From Solanum dulcamara (lineage: Eukaryota; Streptophyta; Magnoliopsida; Solanales; Solanaceae), in assembly GCF_947179165.1 (NCBI RefSeq), contig NC_077244.1, positions 74,384,144 through 74,448,143 of the forward strand: 64,000 bases of DNA, read 5' to 3'. Each line of letters begins with the position of its first letter. Position 1 is the stretch's first letter. Below the pieces are notes generated by a model. The model made no database searches, was not told the origin of the DNA, and worked only from the letters and a program-made list of their open reading frames with translations. Of this stretch, positions 37,110 through 48,537 are shown one piece after another. The translations under genes were made by a program, and so were the position numbers.

Positions 37110-38136
37110 GTGTTGTTTGTTTCAGACTTCAAGTGTAACTTACTGTCTGTGTCAAAACTTACCAAAAAGCTTCAATGTATGGCAACTTTCTTTCTTGATT
37201 TATGTATTTTTCAGGATCTCTCAAATGGACTGGTCAGGGAGATTGTTAGAAAAGATCAATGTCTCTACATCCTCAAGGCAAATCTCATCAACTCAGTCCC
37301 ATCCTTGCTTCCTTCTGCACACTCAACAAATACTTCTTTTGCTCCAGTAAGTCAAGCTGAATCTGACTCCTTATGGCATAGAAGATTGGATCATGCCCCC
37401 ATAGACATAATAAAAAGTCCACTGATCTTGATATAGTTCATACCACTGTACATTTACCTTGCACTGTCTTCCCCTTAGCTAAATAAACTAAACTACCTTT
37501 TCCAACTAGCTACATCAGTGTTTGAGCTGGTTTATTATGATATTTGGGGCCCTCACAGAGTACCCACTCATTCTGGAATGAAATACTTTATTACCATAGT
37601 TGATAATTTTTCCAGGTTTACTTGGTTGTTTCTTATTTCTTCCAAAGCAGTTACTATAGTGGTGTTGAGAAAGTTCTTTGTACAAGTTCATAATCTTTTC
37701 TCTACCACTGTTAAAACTTTCAGGACTGATAATGGTAGTGAGTTTTTTAGCCTTGACTTCCAATCTCTACTTTCTAATCTTGTTGTCCTTCATCAGAGTA
37801 CATGTGTCTACACTCCTCATCAAAATGGGGTTGCTGAAAGAAAACATAGAACCATCCTAGACATGGCTAGAGCAATCAGGTTTCAAGCTAGCATACCTCT
37901 AAAATTTTGGGGTGAGTGTGTCACCACTGCTGTGTACATTATTAACAGACTTCCTTCCAAAACTTCTTCATTACAAATCTTTCTTTGAAGTACTCCATTC
38001 TTCACCCCCTTCCCTCTCACATATAAGAACCTTTGGCTGCTTGTGCTATGCAGCCTGCCCCAAGATCTCAGACAAATTTGCCCCTAGAGCTATTCCTGCA
38101 GTCATGATGGGATACTCTATGTCACCAAATCTATGA
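37110..38136 (+). pseudogene. Copia-1 integrase remnant
   Basis: A GAG-pre-integrase segment (LWHRRLDHAP near 37371) is followed after a frame change by the catalytic core 37518-37988: YYDIWGPH, FRTDNGSEFF and NGVAERKHRTILDMAR supply the D, D and E positions. A further shift near 37985 moves the C-terminal part (FGCLCYAACPK) into another frame. Non-functional as a single protein. Confidence 0.88.
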
Positions 38137-40114
38137 TTGCATTCCAAATCTATGTTTTTAATAGAAATGTAGTCTTCAAGGAGGATATTTTTCCTTTCAA
38201 AGACTTGCATGTCTCCTCTAATCCCTTATTTCCATTTCTTACTCTACCTCCACATACTGTTGATCCTCCATCTGTGCCACTGTCTCCTTTGTTACCTCAA
38301 TCTCCTCCAGCTCCTCATTACTCCTGTCCTGTCCTTCACTCACCTTCCTCAGACCTTCTTCCAACTCCAAATATTCCTCCTCCTAGGAAATCCTCCAGAC
38401 AAACCAAACCTCCCTTGTGGCTTCAGGACTTTGTCACTGCACATTATAATACCTCTTCTTTATATCCCATATCTGATCATCTATCTTATGCTCATTTGTC
38501 TCCAACTTATGCTCATGCTTTGGCTGTCTACTCAGCTGTAACTGAGCCTACCTCATATTCTGAAGCCTCACTTGATTCAAAATGGATCCAGGCTATAGAA
38601 CTAGAGATAACTGCCCTGCAAGATAATCACACTTGGAGTATGGTGGACTTGCCCCCGACAAGAAATCCATTGGCTGCAAGTAGGTATACAAAGTGAAATA
38701 CAATGCTTCAGGTGATATTGAAAGGTATAAGGCCAGATTGGTAGCCAAAGGGTATAGCCAACAAGAGGGTCTTGACTACAGTGAGACCTTTAGCCTAGTT
38801 GCTAAGATAGTCACTGTTAGATCCATTGTTGCTCTTGCTATTTCCAAAGGCTGGTGCATTCATCAAATGGATGTTCACAATGCTTTTCTCAATAGTGATC
38901 TCTTAGATGAGGTATACATGACTGTTCCTATTAGCTTTACAAGACAGGGGGAGCAAGGTAAGATCTGCAAACTCCACAAGTCACTCTATGGCCTCAAGCA
39001 GGCTCCTAGACAATGAAATCTTAAATTAACAGAAGCCTTGGTACAACTAGGGTTTATTCAGAGCCATTATGACTACTCACTGTTCACTAGACAAGCTGAG
39101 GGTGATATTATGATTGTACTAGTCTATGTAGATGATCTCTTAATCACTAACAACAAACAAAATCTGATAGACTGCACAAGGAGTGACTTACAAAAGCAAT
39201 TCAAGATGAAGGACCTAGGAGAACTTAAATTTTTCCTTGGGATTGAGGTTGCCAGATCTAGCAAAGGCATACATCTATCTCAAAGGAAATATGCACTGGA
39301 GCTACTAGCTGAAACTGGTCTAGGGGGAGCCAAACCTGCAGCTACACCACTTGAACAAAATCTAAAATTAACCTCTGTCAAGTATGATGAAGCTGTTGGT
39401 CCAAAAGGAAAACATGAAGATCCTGTACTGAAGGACCCTGACAAATATCAAAGGTTAGTAGGAAGATTTCTCTATATTATCAAGACCAGGCCTGATCTTG
39501 CATTTTCAGTTCAGAAATTGAGCCAATATATGCATTGCCCCAAGGAATCACATATGGATGCAGTACTCAGAGTAGTCAGATACATCAAAGAAACTCTAGG
39601 ACTTGGACTCTTCATGCCATCAGAAACCTCAGAGCAGCTCCTTGCCTACTGTGACTCAGACTGGGGTGCATGCCTAGAGACCAGGAGGTCTATCACTGGC
39701 TACCTGGTCAAATTTGGTGGAGCTCTCATATCTTGGAATTCTAAGAAACAAGAGATAGTCTCAAGAAGTTCAGCAGAAACTGAATTCAGTAGCATGGCAA
39801 ACTGTGCAGCTGAGGTAACTTGGTTGATTGGTTTATTCAAAGAACTTGGCATTCAAGTTGATCTTCCCGTCAGAATGGTGTGTGACAACAAATCTGCCAT
39901 ACAAATTGCAGCAAATCCAATATTTCATGAAATAACCAAACACATAGACATAGATTGTCACTTTATAAGGGAAAAGATATGTCAAGGTACCCTGAAAACT
40001 GAATTCACACATACTAAAAATCAGCTAGCTGATCTACTCACAAAGAGCCTTGGCAAAGCACAACATCAACTAATTCTAAATGGCTTAGGAGTCATGGATT
40101 TGTTTAAGCCATGA
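38133..40114 (+). pseudogene. Copia-1 reverse transcriptase and RNase H remnant
   Basis: The connection region 38133-38696 ends in a one-base frame change near 38690. The reverse transcriptase starts at 38693 ([26 protein letters not shown]), is interrupted by an in-frame TGA at 39014-39016, and resumes from 39017 in the same frame with the active-site motif YVDDLLI (about 39128). RNase H follows (YCDSDWGACLETRRSITGY, SSAETEF) and ends at 40114, just before the polypurine tract. This last 358-residue part is the best preserved piece of the element. Confidence 0.9.
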
Positions 40115-40127
40115 GCTTGAGGGGGAG

Positions 40128-40467
40128 TGTTGACTAAAGGTCTAGTTAGTCAAGCTACCATGGCTAATTAATGGTAGTTAAATTGACCAAACTGGTTAGT
40201 TGGTTGTTAGAAACTAACTAAGTAGTTGTTAGTTAGTTAGCAATTCAGTTAGGTGTGTATATGTACACAATACACAATTAAGTAGAAATATATATGTACA
40301 TGTACTAGTCAGCTTAACAAAAAAAGATAATGAGATATTTCTCTTTTCTCTCTCTCTCTCTCTAATTCAGATTCCTCTCTTCACTCTCTCTCTATCGTTC
40401 CTTCTCCTCTCTTCTCTTTTCCTCCATTAATGGACTACTGAGAACCTCCATTAATGGAGTTTTAGCA
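40128..40467 (+). repeat. 3' LTR of Copia-1
   Basis: Starts TGTTGACTAAAGGTC after the polypurine tract and ends TTTTAGCA. Slightly longer than the 5' LTR through a CT-repeat expansion (about 40347-40365). Confidence 0.93.
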
Positions 40468-40796
40468 TGAAATTACAGTTTAGAATTTAAAATCCCACTT
40501 TTTTGAGAATTTGGAATTTAAAATTTAAGTTGAAAATTTGTACAAGTTCTATAAACAAATGTTGATTTCAAATCAAAACTTAAAATTGGGATTCCGAATC
40601 ATATGATCAAACGCCTATTTATTTTTTTTTCAATTAAAAAAAAAACAAACTAAAACGACACTTAAAATTCTGTCTCCACTTGAAGCACAAGTTTGTTAAT
40701 GCTCGAGTATATATGAGTCTGTTCATTTACTGTTCGTAATTCGAACATAAGTTTTGATAGGCAAATACTTAATCTTCTTATTCATATATATGAATA

Positions 40797-41036
40797 ATCT
40801 CCGGTCTCATATTAATTGTCATTTTTTTACATGTTTTTTAAAGAAATTATAAATAAGAAATATAGTTTTACTAATTTATTTCTTATTTATTTATTTGAAA
40901 ATTTACAAACTTGTTTACATTTTCAAAAAGAATCAGTTACTAGAGTAAAATAAATAAAAAACCAATTAATTCTCTCGTAATTTTAAAAAGTTATTTTTAA
41001 CGAAGTGGACAACTAATTAATATGAGACGGAGGAAG
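40797..41036. mobile_element. Stowaway-like MITE
   Basis: Left ATCTCCGGTCTCATATTAAT and right, inverted, CTTCCTCCGTCTCATATTAA are matched terminal repeats, flanked by TA at 40795-40796 and 41037-41038. Confidence 0.65.
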
Positions 41037-41149
41037 TATAACTTAAGCCTGATCAAATTTCGATGGTTTAATATTTAATGCACGTGCCTTTCGAATACAT
41101 ACTAAGGTGCTGGTTGACCCCAAGTAGCTTTTGAAAAAAACTTGGAAAC

Positions 41150-42020
41150 TAGTGTTTGGCCATATAATTTGCTATTACTTGGCAAATATCCCAAGTTCTA
41201 GAAAAAACTAGAAATTGTGAACGTGAGAAGTTTTAAAAATTTAAAAACTAGCCAAACTTTTATATTTTATAAAAACACCCTTCATTTATTGTCGGGTAGA
41301 GATTATTCGTAGAATATGAAAAGATTTTATAAGAGAATAGTTTTTTATTACCTTCTCCGGAAAAGAATATATAGTTTGAGTGAGAAAATTGAAAAAAATA
41401 ATAATTTATTTTTAATTTGATTAATGTATTGCTCTTGCCCATAGTGTTATTTTTTTGTTCTTGATTGTTACTCCCTCTATTCCATATTAGTTGAATTTTT
41501 AAGGTAATGTACACATATTAATAAAAGCATTCAAGGACAAAATTTGAACCATATTTTTCTCTATTACCCTTTTGTTTAATCAACCTCATAAAGAAGATTA
41601 AATGTGAAATCATAAGTGCAAGGAGTCCTTTATTGGAGTATAACTTTTTAAGTGGTGTAGTTTAACTCTTAGAAAATTACAAAACTTCATTAATGGAAAG
41701 GTGAAAATATGGAAAAAGTTTCAAACATTTCTCTTGAACTTTGAATAATTCAACTATTTTGAACAATAAAAAAAAGTTTAAAAATTCAGTTAATATGAAA
41801 TAGAGGGAGTATTAATTATGTTTAAAGTTTTTTTTAACTGAACATATTCATTATAAAATAATAACACAAATTTATGAGTATTTTTTAATAATTTTTAGAA
41901 CTTACGAGGTATAAAATAATATTTTTTGAAATAGTCAAATATTATTGAGAAAATTTGTGGGCAAACGCATATTGAAACTTCACTAAAATTCACCTAAAAA
42001 TTATTTGCCAAGAATATTTG
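41150..42020. mobile_element. Dispersed MITE-like repeat, copy 2, carrying a Stowaway insertion
   Basis: The left side has GTGTTTGGCCATATAATTTG and CTTGGCAAATATCCC. The right side has GTGGGCAAACGCATATTGAA and AAAATTATTTGCC-like repeats, roughly inverted. The middle is homologous to 33796-34220, and that copy is uninterrupted where this one carries the MITE at 41471-41809. Confidence 0.55.
41471..41809. mobile_element. Stowaway-like MITE nested in copy 2
   Basis: Ends CTCCCTCTATTCCATATTAG and, inverted, CTCCCTCTATTTCATATTAA, flanked by TA at 41469-41470 and 41810-41811. The related repeat at 33796-34220 has no insert at the matching place (TTGTTGTTAGTTATTATC), which serves as an empty site. 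Confidence 0.8.
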
Positions 42021-44690
42021 AAAACTTAGGCTAAAAACTGCTAAATTGCAAATTAAAACACGTAAATCATGTGTCTAATATATACCAAGAGAATGTATTT
42101 AATTAGTTATATAATGAAGATAGATAAATATCCCAAACTTTCCTTGACAAAACCTTAAACAAAGGATTATGATGTTTCCAAAAACAAGATCAAACAGACA
42201 GACAAAGACTCTTGGTGAAATGACAAAAAGGAAAAAATATGAAAAGAAAGCATTCACACTTGATGCTAGAGACAAACAGAGATATGACCCCTCCACCAAG
42301 TCATAAAAATAACTCATGAGATTTTGTCTATCTTCTAGCATCATCACCTAAAATATAAAGGCTTCAAAAAGATGAATAATTGAATATATGACTCCATTAA
42401 TTACCACCACATCATATGGTGTAATAAATGAGACTGTTTATTTTTTAATCAAACGTCTTAAATTTAAATTTTGGATATAACTTTTTTTTAATAAGGAGCG
42501 TCTCCCTCTAAATAATGTCCTAGGCAGTGCGAATTCGAATCATCGGAAAACAAAAGAAAAAGACTCCGTTAATTAAATTTCCCTTTTCCTTTGAAGCATT
42601 TTTTTTTCCAACAAAAGATCATTTGCAAAAAGGTTGCATGCAGCTAGTGGTGTTACCATTGAAGTTTGAACAAATTATTGTAACTTTTCCTTATACCAAA
42701 ATCATGGTTAGCGATAATTAATTAACGATAATAGCTTATTTATTACTAAATATGTATTTTTAGTGGAAATTAACACTCTTTGCAAATATTATTAAAACCT
42801 ATAGCAATATTGAATCTAATGACAATTAACTAATGCCGATAAAGACTTTAACACTCTTTATTAATGTGTATATTTATTGCCACTAAAAATTATTTTTGTT
42901 GTATTGTTTGCCCTCCCGTACCTTATTACTATACTGAAAAGTTTCATCACTATAAGCTAATTCAATAAGGGTTTCAAGAAAATCAAACACCAAACTTCAT
43001 TCCTCTTCAAGCTAATGTATAATATATAAAAATAAACAATAAATCTGTTTGGCTATTTCTGTGAAGATCCCTTAATTTTAACTAAGATAATAATTTTCAC
43101 TCGCAATTTTTCAGAAAAAAATTTCCTTGTGAAATTCATACACAAATACCATATAAACTCATTTTCAACTTCAAGTTTAAATTCTATTCTTTTTTTTTCC
43201 AACTTCAACCAATTATTGTCCAAACACATTCCATGCATGTTAAGTGATATTGATATTTTTAAGGGTGATGAACAAAATAATATTTTAAGATTTTTTTATT
43301 TTTTTTAAGTGGTGCTATATAAGTAAAAATGGGATAAGGCGCTTGAGGAAAATGACTCTTTAAAAAGAATTATTATTAGGGAAATAAATGACACCAGAGG
43401 TTATGGATAGAGAGCATATGGTTCTGTCCACTATCCATTCCATCTGTATAACACAACTCTCCACATCACCTCTTGGTCTCACTGATCAGAATAATTCTTG
43501 GATGGAATAAGTTTATAAAATTTTGAATTTTGAAAAAATATATAAATTTTTGAAATGTATTTTCAGAAAAAGGTGAGGGCGACAGAATCTAAGAAAACAC
43601 CATCATTAAAGATGGAATAAATTTAAAGATTAGTTTAACATGAGAGTCTCTCTAAGTATAGTCCCCATTATGATCAAAGATTAGAAATGGACAATAATGC
43701 ATCCATTAGAATCTATGTGTATTTGTGTCTTTTAGTGTGTGTCTTGTAGGTATTATGTACATACAGAGTGCAGATTCAAAATATACAATTTATAAATTCC
43801 AATAGTGATATCAATGATTCATGATTTAAAATTTATGAATTTCTATAAGATATTAAGTTAATATTAAGGTGATTTTTTTAGAAATTACATAGTGTAGAGG
43901 GCTAATTATCATTTTTTTCCTACCCTTTTTCAATTTACAAAAATTCCTTAAAAACATGGTAATCCGGATACATTAATTCAGTAATTCGAATACATTAATT
44001 AGAGTTTTATGTATGTACAGGTAAAATTTAAAGCATGATACATTGAACATAGAGATAATTTATGAATCATAATTAATGTATCCGAATGGAAAAAAAAGAT
44101 TTTTAAATTTTTTTGAAATGAATAGGAGTAATGAAAAATATGGTAAATAAAGGAGTGTAGTCAGATGATTTTTCTTAACATTAATAGCTGATTCAAAATC
44201 AAATATTTATAGATATTCAAGAATTGCTATCACAACCCAAGCCCATGACATGTATTTTGTGCATTGATTTGACATACCTCACAAATTAGTCTTTTAATCA
44301 AAATTGCGTATATCATGTGAACTTGTGATATGCTTTATAAAAGTTATAATTTTTCTTCTCAATTAATATATTAGAGGTACGTTTTCAGAAGTTTGTCAAT
44401 CTAATAGTTTGTCAATCTTTTTCTGTAACCTGCCCTCATCACAATAAAAGATACTAAGTAGGTGAACGCACAAATTACATTGTAAATCTGCCCTAAGTAT
44501 AGTATAATCTGGAATCTTATAATCCTGTATACTTCAAGAGAATAATTTATGTGCAAAGAATACAAGAAATCACGTCCGAATATGGCGTTGTGGATCCCTC
44601 ATTTTTCTCTTCCAGATTCTTTTTTGTATGTTTGTGAACTGTGTGATGTATATTGAAAGGACAACCGTAGAGCTACAGTACAAACTTAAA

Positions 44691-44696
<6 letters not shown>

Positions 44697-44742
<46 letters not shown>
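44697..44742. repeat. (TA)n microsatellite
   Basis: Perfect AT dinucleotide run. Confidence 0.92.
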
Positions 44743-44747
<5 letters not shown>

Positions 44748-44817
44748 ATGTCAGAGTCAGAATTTTTATTTAGGTTCAAAATAAGAAGTAAGCACAGAAA
44801 GAGGTTCAATATCTATA

Positions 44818-45001
44818 TAAAAAATAATTTTCTTAACAACACATAAACATTATAGTTTTCCATAGAGGGTTCGGATGAACCCCTAGACCCTTCAGGCCTT
44901 TCTAGCTCTCTATATGAAAAATAATTTTCTTAAACAATATATAAACATTATAGTTTTTCATCAAAGGAGGTTTGGATGAACCCGTAGACCCTTCAAGCCT
45001 T
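44818..45001 (+). repeat. Tandem duplication of about 99 bp
   Basis: AAAAATAATTTTCTTAA at about 44819 and again at 44918, each followed by ATAAACATTATAGTTTT, GGATGAACCC and TAGACCCTTCA. The copies differ by several substitutions and short indels. Confidence 0.75.
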
Positions 45002-45708
45002 CCAAAAATTTGTGATGCTGAAGTGTTGGGGACCAGAGTTGAAGGATTATCAAGTAGAGCATGCATATTTTACAACTTGAGTGTGATGGTGACTAGGATC
45101 TATTTAAAATTTGAACTCTATAATATCGAATTTGAAATACTATCATATTTCATTTGATTTATTCGATTCAAAATCTATTATTTATCGCATTTAAGCCAAA
45201 ATTATTAAGTTCGAATGAATCTATACCACTAAGTTCGTTCTTGAATGTAGGGACAAGGTAGTAAATGTTATGCAATTCAAATCAAGAGAGATGGTTATAG
45301 CAAGGGAATTGAAGTTAATTAATTAAGTTATATATATCGATAATTATTAAAAGTTTGTATTCGTATTGTGTAATTAGCTGTGACATGTAATTAATCTTAC
45401 TTTTCATGTTATCAATTATTCTTTCTAGTTTCTATATATAATAATGAATTTAAGTTCTACGTATTATACGTGTCGAGTATCTTTAAAAAATAATTTGGAA
45501 TGACAAAAAGCTTAAGTACAAAAGGAACAAAAAAAAGAAAGGAAATTCCCATTTGATATTGAGACAGACAAATAAATAGACATGACACACCACCAAGTCA
45601 AACTTGGCTCATAATTAAGAGTTTTGTCTAATCTTAATTAGTGGTAGCATTATTATTAACTAAAACACACATAAGCTTAAATAAAATGAACATCTCCATG
45701 TTTTCCTT

Positions 45709-45786
45709 GTTCAAATCCTTTAAAATCAAAGACATTGATAGTAGATCGTTCAAATCCTTTAAAATCAAAAACATTGATAGTAGATC
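45709..45786 (+). repeat. Tandem duplication of 39 bp
   Basis: GTTCAAATCCTTTAAAATCA starts at 45709 and 45748. The two 39-bp units differ at one position by eye. Confidence 0.9.
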
Positions 45787-46010
45787 TCTCTCTTTGTTTA
45801 TTTGGCTTAAGGAAACTCTTTTTCAACAAAAGAGTAAAAACTACTAGACTTACCTAACAAAGAGAGGAAAAATTACATTTCATATGATATGATATTATAA
45901 TTATATTACCCCATTTATTTGTAATATACTATAGTTATGTGATTATATGTTATGATCTTTCTAATTAATTAAATTTAACAGTGGGATTAGACAAGTAATG
46001 ATGATGATTA

Positions 46011-47396
46011 TTAGGAGGTGGCAATGCAGTAAGGCTCCCAAATGAGTAGAGACTTCCTCTGTTCTTTGCATCCTTTCAACAAAGGCACCAAGTAATTGAT
46101 GTTGGCTTTGTTTCCTCTCATTAGCACCAAATCTTGATGCTCTGCTATCTTTGTTGTACTATTGGCAATGGTTGTGACACTGGGATTGGGATTTTTCTTC
46201 CAGAAATAATTATAGGCATTGAATGAAGCTGGTTCAGGTGATGTGATAAGATGAGGAGAGATTTGTGGAAGTGATTGAGGAATATTTGGAGTTAGTTGAT
46301 CTTCCTGTTCAATCAATTTGATTGATTTGTTGAACTTGTTAGGGCATGTTAGATGATGTTGATTATCTAGACCCCCCATGAGTTGTTTCATCATCAATGT
46401 TGATGTGTTAACATTCATTCTCCCATTTGACAATCTTGATTTTTGTACAAGCACAATTTGCATCCCTTTTGTACCATTTCCTTTTTCCTCCACTTCATCA
46501 AGATTATCTGGTTCATTGTGTCCGATTTGTTGATTGTCATCGAATACTTGTTGATGAGTAATATCCTCTGCTTCAATTTCTGATGAAGTGGTGATTAAGG
46601 TGAGAAGAAGGCGACCATCAACGCGTTGAGCGCGGAAATGGTTCTGTGGTGGAACAGAGACAGCTTCAAGAATCAATCTACCATTCTGCCTGTGAGATTG
46701 CATATGAACAGAGGGTTTGTCCTCTGCAGCCAAGGAAGAAATAGGTGGAGGGAAACACTTTGGAGGAGTACTTGATGTTTTTTTGTTATGGTTAAACTTA
46801 ACAACAGGAAATTCCTCAAATATTTCTTCTTTTTCCTCTTCTTGTTTTTGAGGATGATCATCTTTGTCTTCATCACTGTAAGAGGAAAGCCTAATAATTT
46901 CAGACCCAGTTTCTGATCCAAGACTTTCAGTACAAATTTCAAGACTTTTTTCAGTTAAAGAACTAGATATTTTTTTCAAAAGAGGATGGACATAAGGAGG
47001 TGGAAATGTAGATGACTCTTGTTTCTTTTGAGTTAAAATTGAACTCCAAACATCATTTGATGTTGGTTCGTTTGTTTTTTGGATTGATCTCCAAACCTCA
47101 TCTTGTGATCCAAGAACATCAAGTTCTTTTGAGGAAGCAATTTTCTTCATAGGAGAGAAACCATTTTGTGATAGCCATTTCTTGGATGACATATCAGCTG
47201 AAAGGGTTCTCCTAATTGAAGCACCTGCACCTTTGTTTCTTTTGTCACTCTCTGATCCAAGAATGGACACTATGCCTTGTTTCACTATGCCCATCTTAGT
47301 AGGGGGTAGTGATGGGGGTAGTGGGATACTAATTACTTGTGAAATCTTCAATGTTGAGTTCAAGTTCTTGATGCTCATAGAATTAGCTGCTGACAT
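46011..47396 (-). CDS. FANTASTIC FOUR (FAF)-like protein
   Basis: A single long coding exon of 461 aa counted from MSAANSMSIKNL. The FAF domain lies at about residues 214-267: KCFPPPISSL, then MQSHRQNGRLILEAV, then FRAQRVDGRLLLTL. An acidic Glu/Lys-rich stretch (EEEKEEIFEEF) precedes it, and the rest is Ser/Pro-rich and low in predicted order. FAF proteins are plant-specific. The founding members modulate shoot-meristem size by acting on the WUSCHEL/CLAVATA loop, and some longer members are called FAF-like. The frame stays open upstream to 47531, but the stretch before MCRRKTNN reads like intron and has a good acceptor (GTGCAG) at about 47463. A 5' intron or a start a little upstream is therefore possible. 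Loss of the upstream reading would not touch the FAF domain. Confidence 0.85.
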   Translation of the reverse strand: MSAANSMSIKNLNSTLKISQVISIPLPPSLPPTKMGIVKQGIVSILGSESDKRNKGAGASIRRTLSADMSSKKWLSQNGFSPMKKIASSKELDVLGSQDEVWRSIQKTNEPTSNDVWSSILTQKKQESSTFPPPYVHPLLKKISSSLTEKSLEICTESLGSETGSEIIRLSSYSDEDKDDHPQKQEEEKEEIFEEFPVVKFNHNKKTSSTPPKCFPPPISSLAAEDKPSVHMQSHRQNGRLILEAVSVPPQNHFRAQRVDGRLLLTLITTSSEIEAEDITHQQVFDDNQQIGHNEPDNLDEVEEKGNGTKGMQIVLVQKSRLSNGRMNVNTSTLMMKQLMGGLDNQHHLTCPNKFNKSIKLIEQEDQLTPNIPQSLPQISPHLITSPEPASFNAYNYFWKKNPNPSVTTIANSTTKIAEHQDLVLMRGNKANINYLVPLLKGCKEQRKSLLIWEPYCIATS

Positions 47397-47462
47397 CTTA
47401 GAATCAAGAGGAGGATTAAAACAAATAGGAGTTGAGTTGTTTGTTTTCCTTCTGCACATGAA

Positions 47463-47730
47463 AAGATAAAAGAGACAAATTAGGACAAAGTTATGATATA
47501 TGCTAATATTAACAAAATTTTCAAGTTCCAAAAAGACAGTATGTATAACAAAGTGTTAGTAATTACCTTAAGCAAACAACAACATCCAAATGAGGGATGA
47601 TAGTTGAAAGCTAAGAGAGGGAAATTGAATTATGAAGATGATTTTTTTTTTGAGGGGATATTGCTATAGAAATAATTTGTTTTGATGGCAATTACAAGGA
47701 ATGGGGATGTCAGGGTCTTTATAAGAGTCC
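47463..47730 (-). promoter_or_regulatory. Promoter and probable 5'-UTR intron of the FAF-like gene
   Basis: On the minus strand a TATA box (TTATAAAG) sits at 47724-47717. About 150 bases downstream a short exon could end at a GTAATT donor near 47567, with an acceptor CAG near 47463, giving an intron of about 105 bases. The candidate 5' exon contains a short upstream reading frame, ATG TTG TTG TTT GCT TAA (5 codons). This would make the gene a 5'-UTR-intron gene starting at MSAANS. The splice is inferred only from motifs. Confidence 0.45.
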
Positions 47731-48230
47731 AGAAAGGCTAGAAACAGTGTGCAAGGGACCCGCCTCTAAACCCACCATGCAAAAATACTTTTTTTTTATT
47801 AGGTGTCTGATACTCGTTTTGAAACTCTAATTAATTCGAATTCGTATCTTGTAAGCCTATTAAAAAGAGAGTACACTCTATTAGTATTTCTTCAATTCTA
47901 ACGACTCAAATCTGAAATCTTTGATCAAGAGTAGAAGAATCATATTCAACTCTCGGTGGTATGCAAAAGGCTCATTTTCCCATCCCTTCTCTCCCCCTCT
48001 ACTTTCACATTGTTTTGTTAATTAGCGTACTTGTATATTTTTTTTTTCACCCACAAAAATTATTTTAATATAATCATGTTAATTAATCAGCTCTACATCA
48101 GGTAATCCTATTATAAATCTGGTGCTCTAGTCTCAATATTTATAGTTTGTTAATAACTGAATTGATTATTAGAATTTAGTTTTGATGCATATACATGAAA
48201 GGTTTTATCTCGATCCATCCAAATTAAATT

Positions 48231-48537
48231 GGGACAATTTCAAATATATACAAAAAGCTAATTAGTTTGCAACACATGTAGTCATGTTTTATTTTCATAA
48301 AAAATAGCCAAAAATTATAGGAAATATACAGTGACTATACAATATAGCTTGCCAAAAGTCATAAAAACTATACACTGACTATACAATATAGATTAATTAT
48401 ACATGAGTTATACACTGAATATACATTATGATACATTCTATACATGAAATATATACGGAGTATACATGAATATATATCGAATGACCCTTTTTTTTGATAA
48501 TTAAAATGACCGAATGACTATCTACTATAATTATCCC
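48231..48537. mobile_element. Mutator-like MITE with 9-bp target duplication
   Basis: Ends GGGACAATTTCAAATATAT and, inverted, GGGATAATTATAGTAGATAG. The direct repeat AATTAAATT flanks it at 48222-48230 and 48538-48546. The interior has a degenerate run of TATACA(C/T)TGA-type motifs (about 48320-48480). Confidence 0.75.

Larger units (their letters stand above)
35215..40467 (+). mobile_element. Copia LTR retrotransposon, complete but coding-dead
   Basis: Two LTRs (35215-35550 and 40128-40467) are flanked by the 5-bp target duplication TGAAA at 35210-35214 and 40468-40472. A primer-binding site TGGTATCAGAGCC follows the 5' LTR, complementary to initiator tRNA-Met. A polypurine tract (GAGGGGGAG) precedes the 3' LTR. 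Domain order gag, protease, integrase, reverse transcriptase, RNase H is that of Copia. By eye the LTRs differ at about ten positions plus a CT-repeat length change, roughly 3%, so insertion is fairly recent. Coding is broken by several stops and frameshifts, so it is not autonomous. Confidence 0.95.
34754..40613. mobile_element. Older MITE split by the Copia insertion
   Basis: The left half starts near 34756 (CGCTTGTTTGAATCTGATTT then GAAATC). The right half ends near 40613 (GAATCATATGATCAAACGCC, inverted GGCGTTTGATCATATGATTC). Those ends are a rough inverted repeat. The Copia element (35215-40467) and its 5-bp duplication lie between. The sequence interpretation is moderately supported. Confidence 0.4.
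42040..46010. other. Intergenic, 3' side of the FAF-like gene; no gene recognised
   Basis: Only short frames without family resemblance. Contains a (TA)n run, two small tandem duplications, a weak hairpin near 43389-43490, and two short homologous segments (about 42218-42340 and 45497-45640). The FAF-like 3' UTR and poly(A) site are probably within 45850-46010. Confidence 0.5.

Noticed and set aside
43389..43490. A known conserved miRNA precursor
   Set aside because: The arms do not contain any mature miRNA that I recognise, so only a weak hairpin is reported.
46673..46942. 89-residue frame inside the FAF-like gene
   Set aside because: Alternative frame over the acidic Glu/Lys region, without independent support.
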